DNA of 64,000 nucleotides, from NCBI GenBank assembly GCA_964392455.1, contig CAYMPG010000006.1, forward strand, positions 1-64,000. Reading direction: 5' to 3'. A model generated the notes under the pieces. The model did no database searches, had not been told where the DNA came from, and saw only the letters and a list, made by a program, of their open reading frames with translations. Below are positions 1-8,194 of this stretch, in pieces (within the stretch, counting starts at the first letter, position 1; every line of letters begins with the position of its first letter). Position numbers and translations under genes: made by a program. This stretch comes from SFEL01 sp964392455 (lineage in GTDB: Bacteria; Bacillota; Clostridia; Christensenellales; CAG-138).

Positions 1-68
1 CTAAAGTTGTAGAGAGTGAATAGTTTTGAATCTTTACAAATGAATATTTTTCTTAGGAGGTGGTTGAT

Positions 69-305
69 TTGGGCGAAGTTCTCATTTTGCATTTAAGTCA
101 TGGAGACGAGAACTTATGGGATAAGTTGGTTGACTTGTTAGATGAGAATGGATATAAAATCAACCACTTTGAGAGAAGTGACAAGACATTAACTTCGTTA
201 AAGTTTGAGGAGTTGAAGATAATACCAGAACAACATCAGGTGCTTGTGAATGATAAGGAAGTTATTTTAACCGGAAAAGAATTTCAAATACTTAAGGAGT
301 TTTGA
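69..305 (+). pseudogene. Truncated OmpR/PhoB-type response regulator remnant (start of winged-helix domain)
   Basis: The reading frame encodes about 78 residues. The last third (FEELKIIPEQHQVLVNDKEV followed by ILTGKEFQIL) matches the opening beta-sheet and first helix of an OmpR-type winged-helix domain, then stops at TGA just where the domain should continue. No phosphoacceptor receiver is recognisable before it. A TTG at 69 is the likely start, because the AGGAGG at 55-60 is well spaced from it, whereas GTG at 60 overlaps that site. The DNA is clearly more AT-rich than the genes that follow, which suggests acquired or relic DNA. Its last codons supply the AAGGAG ribosome-binding site of the phosphatase gene that begins at 310. 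It could also be a short functional protein, but a three-prime truncated relic is the simpler reading. Confidence 0.5.
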
Positions 306-309
306 AATT

Positions 310-753
310 ATGACAAAAGTATTATTCATCTGCCACGGCAATATCTGCCGCAGCCCGATGGCAGAGTATGTGTTGAAGCATATGATAAAGGAGCGGGGCG
401 TGGAGGATATGGTTTATGTGGAGTCCGCAGCTACCAGCGCAGAGGAGCTGGGCAATCCCGTTTATCCGCCTGCAAGGCGGAAGCTGAAGGAGCATGGCAT
501 AGATTGCAGCGGCCACGCTGCACGGCGGCTCAAAAAGGAAGACTATGACAGGTTTGATATGCTGATAGGCATGGACGAAGCTAATGTGAGCAGCATACGG
601 CGCATATGCGGCAGGGACGATAAGGTATCCATGCTGCTGGATTATACCAACAGACCGGGGAGCGTGGCGGATCCATGGTATACCGGGGATTTTGAGGCCA
701 CCTGGCGGGATGTGGAGGAGGGCTGCCGTGGCCTGCTCGACAGCATACTTTAG
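310..753 (+). CDS. Low-molecular-weight protein-tyrosine (or arginine) phosphatase
   Basis: A 147-residue protein of the usual family length. The N-terminus carries the P-loop CHGNICRS (C-x5-R, nucleophile Cys8), directly after the first beta strand, and the C-terminal part has DPWYTGDF with the general-acid Asp of the family. The family removes phosphate from protein tyrosine, or from protein arginine in the YwlE branch, in the cytoplasm; the substrate cannot be read from the sequence. The AAGGAG at 294-299 lies inside the preceding AT-rich remnant and is ten bases from the ATG. A terminator follows at 774, so this looks like the end of a short transcript. Confidence 0.92.
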   Translation: MTKVLFICHGNICRSPMAEYVLKHMIKERGVEDMVYVESAATSAEELGNPVYPPARRKLKEHGIDCSGHAARRLKKEDYDRFDMLIGMDEANVSSIRRICGRDDKVSMLLDYTNRPGSVADPWYTGDFEATWRDVEEGCRGLLDSIL

Positions 754-773
754 GACACACCAGGCATAATGAG

Positions 774-799
774 GGACAGGTCAATACGCCTGTCCTTTT
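774..799 (+). terminator. Intrinsic terminator after the phosphatase gene
   Basis: GGACAGG (774-780) pairs with CCTGTCC (789-795) around an 8-base loop and is followed by TTTT. It separates the phosphatase gene from the SpoIID-dockerin gene. Confidence 0.8.
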
Positions 800-899
800 A
801 GTTAACAATTAATTTAATATACAGGAAGTGCCTTTATGGTTTAAAATAAAGAAAAAGCTCAATAATTACAGATGAGAAAACTGTGTTTGGAGGGAATAA

Positions 900-2657
900 A
901 TGGCAAAATCCAGGAGATTTGCGGCGCTGCTGCTGGCGCTTACCCTGCTGATAGGCATGGTGCCCGCCCGGGCGGCGGTGTTCCATTCTGATGTGAGGGT
1001 AATGCTGTCGATAGGCAGCGTGCGGGAATTCACCTTTACCCCCGTGGGGGAATTCACCCTGCAGGAGGATGAGGACATAAAGGTGGGCACAGAGGAGCTT
1101 ACGGTAAAGGCCGTGGGCGGTCAGGTATCCATAACCTTTGGCGATGATACTGTTACTGCTCCTTCTTTGACCCTGCTCAGCGATAACTACGGCGGTACTA
1201 CAGACTATATCCGCCTGAATAACAAGGAACATGGCACCTGCACCTACCTTGGCAATATGACCTTTGACGTGTACGAGGGCAAGCTCAGGGCGAGGAACCA
1301 GCTGCCCATAGAGCAGTATCTTTATGGGGTGGTGCCCCATGAGATGAGCAATTCATTTCCAGTGGAGGCGCTGAAGGCTCAGGCGGTATGCGCCCGCAGC
1401 TACGTTATGGGCTACTGCTCCAGGTATGCCACCCGCTCATATGATATTCGGGATACCTCAAGCGATCAGGTGTACAGGGGTTATGCCAGCAAAAACACCA
1501 GGGCAATTGCCGCCGTGGATGCTACCGCAGGGCAGGTGCTTACCTACGAGGGAAATATAATAGAAGCCTATTACTCTGCCTCAAATGGCGGGCAGACCGA
1601 GCGCACAGGCAACGTATGGGAAAACGATTTGCCATATTATACCAACCTTGATGACCCGTATGATCTTAGCAATCAGTCCAGCATAGAGGAAAAATCATTC
1701 ATACCCGAAAAGTACGATGAAACCACCCTCAAGCTGATGGACCCTGCCGTTCTATTTGCCATACAGCAGGCAGCGTATCAGGCAGCAGACCGTGAGGTGG
1801 AGCTTATTGCCACGGTGGCGGTGGTGCCAAAGAGCCCTGAGTATGAGGAACCGAGCCGCAGCTATACCGAGGCGGATATAACGCTCATCGTGGGCTATAC
1901 TGATGAAGAAACCGGCGAGGAAAAGCAGGGCCAGGTGACGATAACCCTTACCCTGTCCGAGCTGAGCTTTGGCAGCTATGAAAACACCCTGGGCCGCATG
2001 AAGGCCAGTAAGACACGCCTGCGTATGTATGGTGCAGAGCGGGGCGAGTATGCATACATAAGCGAAAAATACCCGGGCTGGTTTATAACGGCCCGCAGAT
2101 ATGGTCACGGCATTGGCCTTTCCCAGCGCAGCGCACAGGAAAGGGCGAGAGCCGGGCAGACCTATGATGAGATAACTGCCTTTTACTATGTGGGCACCAG
2201 CCTGGATACTGTGGGCACATACGATACCGCTCCAAAGCTGGATGGCGGAAAGTATAAGGTGCGGAGCTGGGGCGTAAGCGACATTGCCCCGGGCACTGAG
2301 GCTGAGAAGCTGTTGAAGGAGCTTAGCTCAGAGGGAACGCTCAGCATTGTGAATGACGAGGGCAGCACCAAGACCGGGCAGCTTGCCACCGGAGACTTTG
2401 TAAGAAACACATATGGCGAGGGGCATACCTTCTTTGACCTGCCAATAGTCATATTTGGCGACCTTGATGGCGACGGCAAGGTGGGCACAAAGGATGATAT
2501 ACTTGCCCTGCAGGAGCATCTGCTGAGGATACAGCTCGTATCAGGGCCTTACCTTAAGGCGGCGGATGTAAACCACGACGGCGCTGTGGATCTTAAGGAT
2601 ATGTTGAGGCTTATCCGATATTCACAGGGCGATGAAAAGCTCTCTCAGGAGGATTAG
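900..2657 (+). CDS. Secreted SpoIID/LytB-domain protein with C-terminal type I dockerin
   Basis: 585 residues. A signal peptide (about 1-25, ending PARAA) is followed by a SpoIID/LytB domain. The conserved core lies at about 135-170 (GVVPHEM with Glu148 at the position of the SpoIID catalytic acid, then EALKAQAVCARSY), and the RYGHGIGLSQ motif at about 399-408. SpoIID proteins are lytic transglycosylases or amidase activators; in sporulating Clostridia SpoIID remodels septal peptidoglycan during engulfment. Residues 519-575 form a dockerin with two calcium-loop repeats, DLDGDGKVGTKDD and DVNHDGAVDLKDM, separated by a helix. A dockerin on a SpoIID protein is unusual. The next gene, nine bases after this stop codon's region, encodes a membrane-anchored cohesin, so the pair probably bind each other. 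Whether this is the engulfment SpoIID or a vegetative paralogue is not shown. Confidence 0.85.
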   Translation: MAKSRRFAALLLALTLLIGMVPARAAVFHSDVRVMLSIGSVREFTFTPVGEFTLQEDEDIKVGTEELTVKAVGGQVSITFGDDTVTAPSLTLLSDNYGGTTDYIRLNNKEHGTCTYLGNMTFDVYEGKLRARNQLPIEQYLYGVVPHEMSNSFPVEALKAQAVCARSYVMGYCSRYATRSYDIRDTSSDQVYRGYASKNTRAIAAVDATAGQVLTYEGNIIEAYYSASNGGQTERTGNVWENDLPYYTNLDDPYDLSNQSSIEEKSFIPEKYDETTLKLMDPAVLFAIQQAAYQAADREVELIATVAVVPKSPEYEEPSRSYTEADITLIVGYTDEETGEEKQGQVTITLTLSELSFGSYENTLGRMKASKTRLRMYGAERGEYAYISEKYPGWFITARRYGHGIGLSQRSAQERARAGQTYDEITAFYYVGTSLDTVGTYDTAPKLDGGKYKVRSWGVSDIAPGTEAEKLLKELSSEGTLSIVNDEGSTKTGQLATGDFVRNTYGEGHTFFDLPIVIFGDLDGDGKVGTKDDILALQEHLLRIQLVSGPYLKAADVNHDGAVDLKDMLRLIRYSQGDEKLSQED

Positions 2658-2661
2658 CAAT

Positions 2662-3885
2662 ATGAAGCACAATGTTTTTTCAAAAAAGGCCTTTGCCATC
2701 ACCCTTGCGCTGATAATGGCCATGGCGCCCGCTGCGGCATTTGCCTCTGTGGAGGCGGCGGCCTCTGCCGATAAGACCACCGTTCAGGCAGGAGACGTGG
2801 TAGAGGTGACTGTTACGGTTACCGGAAAAAAGCTATCGGCCGTGGAAGGCACATATACCTATGACCCGGCCCTGCTTACCTATGCAGAAAGCGCGGGCGG
2901 CGCATCTGATGGGTTTATCAGCATGGTGTCTGCCGAAAAGGGCGGAGCCGATTCACTTACGGCACGCATAAAGTTTACTGCCGCAGCCGCAGGCACGGCA
3001 GAGGTGGCATTTGAGGTCACCAAGGCGCTGGATTATGACGGGGACGAAGCGGGCACCGCAAAGAGCAGCGTTACCGTTGAGGTGCAGGCAGCACCTGCTT
3101 CAGCCGAGCCAACAGAGGAGCCTCTGAACTATGCTGCGGAGGGCGTGGCAGCTCAGGGCCTTACCGCCGAGCAGCCCATGTACATATGGCGCACCCTTGA
3201 AAACGTAACTATACCATCAAAATACGCAGAGACCACCCTGGATTATCATGGGGAAACGGTAGCTGCGGCGACGGTTGCAGATTCTGATGCGCCGGTGCTG
3301 CTGTATCTTTCGGATGAAAGTGGCGAGGCAGGCGGCTATTACATATATGATGCTGAAAAGGATACCCTTTATCCATATCAGACGGTGAATTCCGTATCAA
3401 AGTCATATATACTGCTCCAGCCCGATGGCAGCGTGGAGCTGCCCGCAGGCTTCAGCGAGACTACCATAACCATTGACGAAAAGACCGTTACCGCATGGGT
3501 ATCTCAGGATGCTCAGGGCGATATATACCTGCTTTATGCCCGCAATCCAAGCGGCGAGGTGGGGTATTACCTTTACAATCCTCAGGATGAATCCCTGCAG
3601 CGGTATGCTGTAATGCCGGCCCGTCCTGCTGAGCCTACTCTGCCTGTGGAGGAGGAGCTGCCCATAGATGAACCCGCAGCAGAGGATGCACAGAATAGTG
3701 ATGGCATAATGCTGAGCAGGCCGGTATTTTACGCCATATGCGGCGTTGGCGCAGCCCTTGTGATAGCGATTATCGTTATGGTCGTATCCAATGCCCGGGA
3801 AAAGGCAAGGCGCAAGCGCCGTGCAGAGCAGCGCCGGGCCGAGCGCAAGAGAATGATTGCCGAGGAGACCGAGGAAAAGGCATAA
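2662..3885 (+). CDS. Membrane-anchored cohesin-domain protein
   Basis: 407 residues from ATG 2662, chosen because AGGAGG at 2647-2652 is nine bases upstream; an earlier in-frame ATG at 2632 lies inside the previous gene. The protein has a signal peptide (1-28), a cohesin-like beta-sandwich at about 30-145 (strand patterns TVQAGDVVEVTVTV and GTYTYDPALLTY, then GTAEVAFEV), and two related modules at about 180-310 marked by GYYIYDAEKDTLYPY and GYYLYNPQDESLQRY. A transmembrane helix at about 353-376 is followed by a very basic cytoplasmic tail rich in KARRKRRAEQRR. Cohesins bind dockerins with calcium. The gene is immediately downstream of the only dockerin protein in the window, so it is probably that protein's anchor on the outer face of the membrane. 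Confidence 0.75.
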   Translation: MKHNVFSKKAFAITLALIMAMAPAAAFASVEAAASADKTTVQAGDVVEVTVTVTGKKLSAVEGTYTYDPALLTYAESAGGASDGFISMVSAEKGGADSLTARIKFTAAAAGTAEVAFEVTKALDYDGDEAGTAKSSVTVEVQAAPASAEPTEEPLNYAAEGVAAQGLTAEQPMYIWRTLENVTIPSKYAETTLDYHGETVAAATVADSDAPVLLYLSDESGEAGGYYIYDAEKDTLYPYQTVNSVSKSYILLQPDGSVELPAGFSETTITIDEKTVTAWVSQDAQGDIYLLYARNPSGEVGYYLYNPQDESLQRYAVMPARPAEPTLPVEEELPIDEPAAEDAQNSDGIMLSRPVFYAICGVGAALVIAIIVMVVSNAREKARRKRRAEQRRAERKRMIAEETEEKA

Positions 3886-3894
3886 ATAAAAAAG

Positions 3895-3954
3895 GCCGGA
3901 TGCATCCGGCAGCGTATATGCACCGGGGAGAGCGCAGCTTCCCCGGTGCATTTG
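3895..3954. terminator. Pair of hairpins between convergent genes (bidirectional terminator)
   Basis: GCCGGATGCATCCGGC (3895-3910) is a perfect palindrome flanked on the left by an A-run, so it works as a terminator for the minus-strand gene. A second hairpin, TGCACCGGGGA (3919-3929) pairing with TCCCCGGTGCA (3940-3950) and followed by TTTG, can end transcription from the plus strand. Confidence 0.75.
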
Positions 3955-3968
3955 CATAAAATACCTTG

Positions 3969-5057
3969 TCAGCATGATTTTTCAGGCTCAAACATATCGC
4001 TGAGAAGTATCCAGCCGGGGCGGTACAGGGGCGCCATATTGCAAAAGCTCACGCCGCCAAGCTGGTATTTTTCCACCAGCTCAAGCCGGGCGCATATGCT
4101 CCTCGGGTCGTGAAACCATACCATGCGCTCAGTGCCTGAGCTGTCATAATAGCTGAAGTGAGATGCCTGAACAGTATGGTCGTAACGGATGTCTGCAAAG
4201 TGGCTGAATGCAAGGGAGGGGGCCTGGCAGGGATATACGGTGCGTGGCAGGGCTCCGCAGCAGGGAAGCTGCCAGCTATAGCCATGGGAGGAAATGGAGA
4301 GGAGCAGCTTTTCTACAGGAATAGCCTTGGCTGCACACTCAAGTATGGAGCTTATGGCGGCTATGGAGCGCGGGGGAACAGGGGCGGCGGAGGGCGGCGC
4401 CCCATCCTCAGGCCGGAGTATAATGCCACCGGCCCATTCATGCAGGACGAAAAGGCTCTGCTCTGCGCCGTAAAGCGTTACCATTAACAGCAGACCTTCC
4501 TCCCGGAAAATATGACCAATGCGGCGAATAAGGGCGCAGCAGGCCTCTGCATCATGGGGAGATACACTGCCAAGGCATATATTTGCCCCACGGTAATTTC
4601 TGCCGGATATGCGCTGCAATAGCTGGGCTATAAGGGCTTCCTGCGCTGAAGCATCATTAAGCAGGGCGTGGAGCGTCCCCGGCCTTTCTGTATCCTCCCG
4701 GGCTGACAGACCCAGCAGTGGCACAACGCCACAGCCAGCCGCCCGCTGCAGGAGAGGAATGTCATTCAAGCCGGTAATGGAGCCGTCAGCCTGTATTCGG
4801 CAGCCCACCACTGAAAAGCAGGAAAGATAGGGCGACGCCCCCATCAGGGTCGCTTCACCTGAGCCCGGCATAGCGCACCCGTGAATCGTGATGGGCCGCC
4901 TTGGCCTATCGTGTGTATCCGGGATAATGAGAGCCTGGCCCACCATCGGCCTGATGTGAGGGTCAAGCTGATTCATGGTGGAGAGTGAGGCGGGGGATAT
5001 ACCATGGGCCTCCGCTATGGAGCTGAGACTATCGCCATATTTTACGGTATAAAGCAT
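3969..5057 (-). CDS. LysM plus degenerate GH18-fold protein (SleL/YaaH-like), probably catalytically inactive
   Basis: 362 residues from the ATG at 5057, which has GGAGG about ten bases upstream. Residues 2-43 form a LysM peptidoglycan-binding repeat (YTVKYGDSLSSIAEAHGIS). The remainder follows the GH18 barrel of spore-germination hydrolases such as SleL/YaaH, including the closing GGVSFCN and a final W-x-L-x-D-x-F. Active GH18 enzymes have a D-x-x-D-x-E strand, in this subfamily GVNIDFE; here the strand reads GANICLG, so both the acidic residue and the catalytic Glu are missing. It probably binds cortex or spore-coat polymer without cutting it. It lies downstream of a small unknown gene on the same strand. 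Confidence 0.7.
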   Translation of the reverse strand: MLYTVKYGDSLSSIAEAHGISPASLSTMNQLDPHIRPMVGQALIIPDTHDRPRRPITIHGCAMPGSGEATLMGASPYLSCFSVVGCRIQADGSITGLNDIPLLQRAAGCGVVPLLGLSAREDTERPGTLHALLNDASAQEALIAQLLQRISGRNYRGANICLGSVSPHDAEACCALIRRIGHIFREEGLLLMVTLYGAEQSLFVLHEWAGGIILRPEDGAPPSAAPVPPRSIAAISSILECAAKAIPVEKLLLSISSHGYSWQLPCCGALPRTVYPCQAPSLAFSHFADIRYDHTVQASHFSYYDSSGTERMVWFHDPRSICARLELVEKYQLGGVSFCNMAPLYRPGWILLSDMFEPEKSC

Positions 5058-5132
5058 AAAAAAAGGCCTCCGTGCAAAAGTATGTATTATAACCTTATGC
5101 AGGAGGGCCAAGCTGAATTACCGTATTTTTGC

Positions 5133-5498
5133 TTACTTTACAGTAAGCCCAAAGCAGCAGTTGCCGCCTATAAAGCCGCCGCTTTCATCCAGAGTGCCGT
5201 AGGGCTCAAGCTCAGGCATCTTGGCAAGGCGGTTGTTTTCTATTATGGGAAGCTCATCTGCAAGCAGGGAGCAGAATTCGGCATTTGCAAGTATGCGCCG
5301 GTGTACATTTCGCATAAAGCTGAGCCCGCCGCCCATTATGGCGATGATATACATATCCTCAACTATGCCTCCGGAGAGGGTAAGGCCGTAAATATCAGGC
5401 TGGGTAAAGCTGTTCAGAAATAACCTCATGCAATCCTTCTGGGAGATGAGCTTTTCGGCGGGGATACGCATGCCCAGGGCAAAGCGTTCTATGTACAT
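5133..5498 (-). CDS. Hypothetical protein, 121 residues
   Basis: I do not recognise this protein. It is soluble, with no signal peptide or membrane helix; notable stretches are LTLSGGIVEDMYIIAIMGGG and a Gly/Cys-rich end (GGFIGGNCCFGLTVK). AAAGGA lies about a dozen bases upstream of the ATG at 5498. It is on the same strand as, and 75 bases upstream of, the LysM-GH18-like gene and may be cotranscribed with it. The opposite strand also has an open frame here, but it has worse start signals and no recognisable features. Confidence 0.5.
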   Translation of the reverse strand: MYIERFALGMRIPAEKLISQKDCMRLFLNSFTQPDIYGLTLSGGIVEDMYIIAIMGGGLSFMRNVHRRILANAEFCSLLADELPIIENNRLAKMPELEPYGTLDESGGFIGGNCCFGLTVK

Positions 5499-5607
5499 GG
5501 CGTAAGGTGTCCTTTCGGCTGGATGATTTTTCTTGATACTGTAATTATCCCATAAACCGCCTCCCGCCGCAATAGGCAGGATACTTGCATGAGCTTTTAT
5601 AATGGCT

Positions 5608-5636
5608 TTGTATGAAGGGGGTGTGTATGGTATAAT
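5608..5636 (+). promoter_or_regulatory. Predicted SigA-type promoter for the MBL-fold gene
   Basis: TTGTAT (5608-5613), 17 bases, then a perfect TATAAT (5631-5636), 35 bases before the start codon at 5671. Confidence 0.6.
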
Positions 5637-5670
5637 CCATACATTGGCAAAACCATTGGAGGTATGGCAT

Positions 5671-6549
5671 ATGTACGAATTGATACAGGTGTCCGGCGGC
5701 AGCTACTATATACAGAGCCCTGCGAAGATAGGCCTTGTAAAGCTCAACGATACTGACGTATGTCTTATCGACAGCGGAAATGATAAGGAGGCCGGCCGCA
5801 AGGTGCGGCAGATACTGGATGGAAATGGGTGGCGGCTCAGGGCCATATACAATACCCATTCAAATGCAGACCATATTGGCGGCAATAAATACCTTCAGGC
5901 CCAGACGGGCTGTGCCATATATGCCCCGGGCATAGAGTGCGATTTTACCAACCATCCCCTGCTGGAGCCCTCCTTCCTGTATGGCGGGTATCCCTGCAGG
6001 GAGCTAAGGCATAAGTTTCTTATGGCCCAGGAGAGCTGCGCCCAGCCCCTTACGGCGGAAACGCTGCCGGAGGGCTTTGAGATAATACCGCTGCCCGGGC
6101 ATTTTTTTGACATGGTGGGCTTTCGCACGGCGGATGATGTGGTATACCTTGCGGATTGCCTTTCCAGCCGAGAAACGCTGGATAAATATAAAATTGGCTT
6201 CATTTACGACGTGGGCGCCTATATAAATACACTGGAAATGGTGAAAACGCTGACCGGCAGAGTATTTGTACCTGCCCATGCAGAGGCCAGAGAGGATGTA
6301 TCGGAGCTGGCCCAGTATAATATAGACAGCGTTCTTTATATAGGAGAGAAGATAGCCCAGATGTGCTCTGAGCCTGTAAGCTTTGAAGGTATACTTCAAA
6401 GGGTGTTTACAGAATTCGGCCTTACCATGACCTTTGAGCAGCATGCGCTCATAGGCAGCACCGTGCGCTCATATCTCTCCTGGCTGAAGGATCAGGGCAG
6501 GGTGAGTGCGGTGTTTGATAAGAACATAATGCTGTGGTCAAAAAACTGA
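5671..6549 (+). CDS. MBL-fold metallo-hydrolase with variant zinc motif
   Basis: 292 residues; the ATG at 5671 is chosen because TTGGAGG (5656-5662) is ideally placed, though the frame stays open further upstream. The fold is a metallo-beta-lactamase hydrolase: CLIDSGN on strand 2, the metal motif THSNADHIGG, PLPGHFFDMVGF and FVPAHAE. The canonical motif is H-x-H-x-D-H; here the second histidine is asparagine (H-S-N-A-D-H), which would alter site-1 zinc binding. The C-terminal 60 residues look like a small winged-helix-like extension. The substrate is unknown. It starts a likely transcript with the HAD phosphatase gene, 32 bases downstream. Confidence 0.8.
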   Translation: MYELIQVSGGSYYIQSPAKIGLVKLNDTDVCLIDSGNDKEAGRKVRQILDGNGWRLRAIYNTHSNADHIGGNKYLQAQTGCAIYAPGIECDFTNHPLLEPSFLYGGYPCRELRHKFLMAQESCAQPLTAETLPEGFEIIPLPGHFFDMVGFRTADDVVYLADCLSSRETLDKYKIGFIYDVGAYINTLEMVKTLTGRVFVPAHAEAREDVSELAQYNIDSVLYIGEKIAQMCSEPVSFEGILQRVFTEFGLTMTFEQHALIGSTVRSYLSWLKDQGRVSAVFDKNIMLWSKN

Positions 6550-6581
6550 CCGGGCGTTAAAAAAGCTTAGGAGATCATAAA

Positions 6582-7415
6582 ATGGGAAAATACGATGGCA
6601 TATACCTGTATGCCGATATGGATGGGACTCTGCTGAAGGATGATAAGACCATACCCGAGGCCAACCTTATCGCCCTGGAAAGGTTTACCGCCGAGGGAGG
6701 GCGCTTTGGGGTGGCCACAGGCCGCTCGCCCCATAACTTTTCGTTTTTCGGGGAGGTGCTTCCGCTGAATGCCCCATCAATACTGGATAACGGCGGAGCG
6801 CTGTACGATGTGAAAAACGAAAGATTTATCGAGTGCGCTTATATTCCGAGAGAGCGTAGCCTGAATATAGTACATAAAATACTTCATATCAGCCCAATGG
6901 CCAGCGTACAGGTGTACACCTGCGATGCAAGGTATCAGGTGAATCCCAATAAGGGCCACTATGATGACCCCCTTATAGTAGTAGAGAATATACATGAGCC
7001 CTTTATCAGGGCTGAGGATATTCAGGGGAAATGGATAAAGATAGTGGTATGCGAGCCTGAGGAGCGGCTGATGGATACCTTGAATAAGCTGGAGCCTGAG
7101 ACGCTGGAGGATGAATACTCCATAGTCCTTTCAGGGAAGCTGTATTTTGAGCTGCTGCACAGGGGCACCAGCAAGGGAGCGGGTATAGCCGCAGTTAGGC
7201 GGAATGAGGGCGGTATAAAAAAGATACTTGCAATAGGGGATTATTATAACGATACTGAGATGCTTGAACAGGCGGATGTGTCCGGCGCTCCGGTAAACGC
7301 AGAGCAGGCCATAAGGGACATTGCAGACCATATCACCTGCGACAATAATCAGGGCTGCGTTGCGGATTTTCTGCGCCTTGCCCTGGGAATGGAAATACAG
7401 CAAAAAGGAGAATAA
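6582..7415 (+). CDS. Cof-type HAD-superfamily phosphatase
   Basis: 277 residues. Motif I is DMDGTLLKDD with the nucleophile Asp at about residue 13, motif II is ATGRSP, and motif IV is AIGDYYNDTEML. The long cap between motifs II and IV is typical of the Cof/YidA group, which dephosphorylates sugar phosphates and phosphorylated cofactors in the cytoplasm. The exact substrate cannot be read. AGGAG precedes the ATG. It is followed three bases later by the ATC-hydrolase-like gene, so the two are very likely cotranslated. Confidence 0.88.
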   Translation: MGKYDGIYLYADMDGTLLKDDKTIPEANLIALERFTAEGGRFGVATGRSPHNFSFFGEVLPLNAPSILDNGGALYDVKNERFIECAYIPRERSLNIVHKILHISPMASVQVYTCDARYQVNPNKGHYDDPLIVVENIHEPFIRAEDIQGKWIKIVVCEPEERLMDTLNKLEPETLEDEYSIVLSGKLYFELLHRGTSKGAGIAAVRRNEGGIKKILAIGDYYNDTEMLEQADVSGAPVNAEQAIRDIADHITCDNNQGCVADFLRLALGMEIQQKGE

Positions 7416-7418
7416 ACT

Positions 7419-8099
7419 ATGCCTACCCTTACCATTGAACACCACGCCATACTTTTTGCGCTGCTTTCCAGGCAGGCCATTACGCTGTTTGGCGATGAGG
7501 GAAAGGAGGCCATACTTAAGGCCATGACACGCTATGGCAATGAGCGGGGTCAGAGAATGGCAAAAAATGCCCTTGCAAATGGCGATGAGCTTACTCTGCT
7601 GAATAGTCAGGCCTATGGCGAATGGCAGCCGGATTATCCCGGTCAGATGGAATTTGGCGCCATATGCGCTCAGCCCACCTACAGGAGCTATATTGCAAAA
7701 TGCGCCTGGTGCGATGCCTGGGCAAAGCACGGCCTTACGGAATACGGCAGGTATTATTGCTGCAATATAGATAATGCCTGGTATAATGGGTTTAATCCGG
7801 AATTCACCTGCACGCCTCTAAATCCTGCCATGAGCTGGGGCGGTGATTGCTGCCGCTTTGACTGGGGACAGCCCCTGAATGACGATGATATAGCAGCTCT
7901 TGCAGAGAAGAAAAAGGAGCTTGGCACCAGCTGCATGAAGAATTTCAATTTCCATACTGCCCACATACTTCATACCGTGAGCCGCACTCTCATAGAGGAG
8001 CTGGGCGAGGGGGCGCAAAGGGCAATAGATGGGGCAAAGAGGGAATACATGGAAAAGTTTGGCCCGGAATACCTGAGCTGCCTCGAGGGCATATTTTAG
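7419..8099 (+). CDS. L-2-amino-thiazoline-4-carboxylic acid hydrolase family protein
   Basis: 226 residues, soluble, rich in Cys, His and Trp. The pattern of an N-terminal helical part (EHHAILFALLSRQAITLFG), then a central cysteine-rich core (KCAWCDAW, YYCCNIDNAWYNGFNP, GGDCCRFDW) is that of the ATC-hydrolase family, where ring-opening of 2-amino-thiazoline-4-carboxylate feeds cysteine synthesis. Many family members have no tested activity, so the substrate is an inference. It is the last gene of a three-gene run (MBL hydrolase, HAD phosphatase, this) and is followed by a strong terminator. Confidence 0.65.
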   Translation: MPTLTIEHHAILFALLSRQAITLFGDEGKEAILKAMTRYGNERGQRMAKNALANGDELTLLNSQAYGEWQPDYPGQMEFGAICAQPTYRSYIAKCAWCDAWAKHGLTEYGRYYCCNIDNAWYNGFNPEFTCTPLNPAMSWGGDCCRFDWGQPLNDDDIAALAEKKKELGTSCMKNFNFHTAHILHTVSRTLIEELGEGAQRAIDGAKREYMEKFGPEYLSCLEGIF

Positions 8100-8116
8100 G
8101 GAGATACCACTGAATC

Positions 8117-8153
8117 AAAAAAGTGCATCCTTTGCTTTAGGGATGCACTTTTG
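8117..8153. terminator. Bidirectional terminator
   Basis: AAGTGCATCC (8121-8130) pairs with GGATGCACTT (8141-8150); a T-run follows on the right and an A-run precedes on the left, so it serves both the plus-strand operon and the minus-strand CAP gene. Confidence 0.85.
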
Positions 8154-8194
8154 TGCTTTAAGGGGTTTTGATAGGGCTTACCTTTATGCGTGCA

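Noticed and set aside
5004..5423. Plus-strand frame opposite the hypothetical gene at 5133-5498
   Set aside because: It begins inside the LysM gene on the other strand, has no ribosome-binding site and its translation has no sensible composition.
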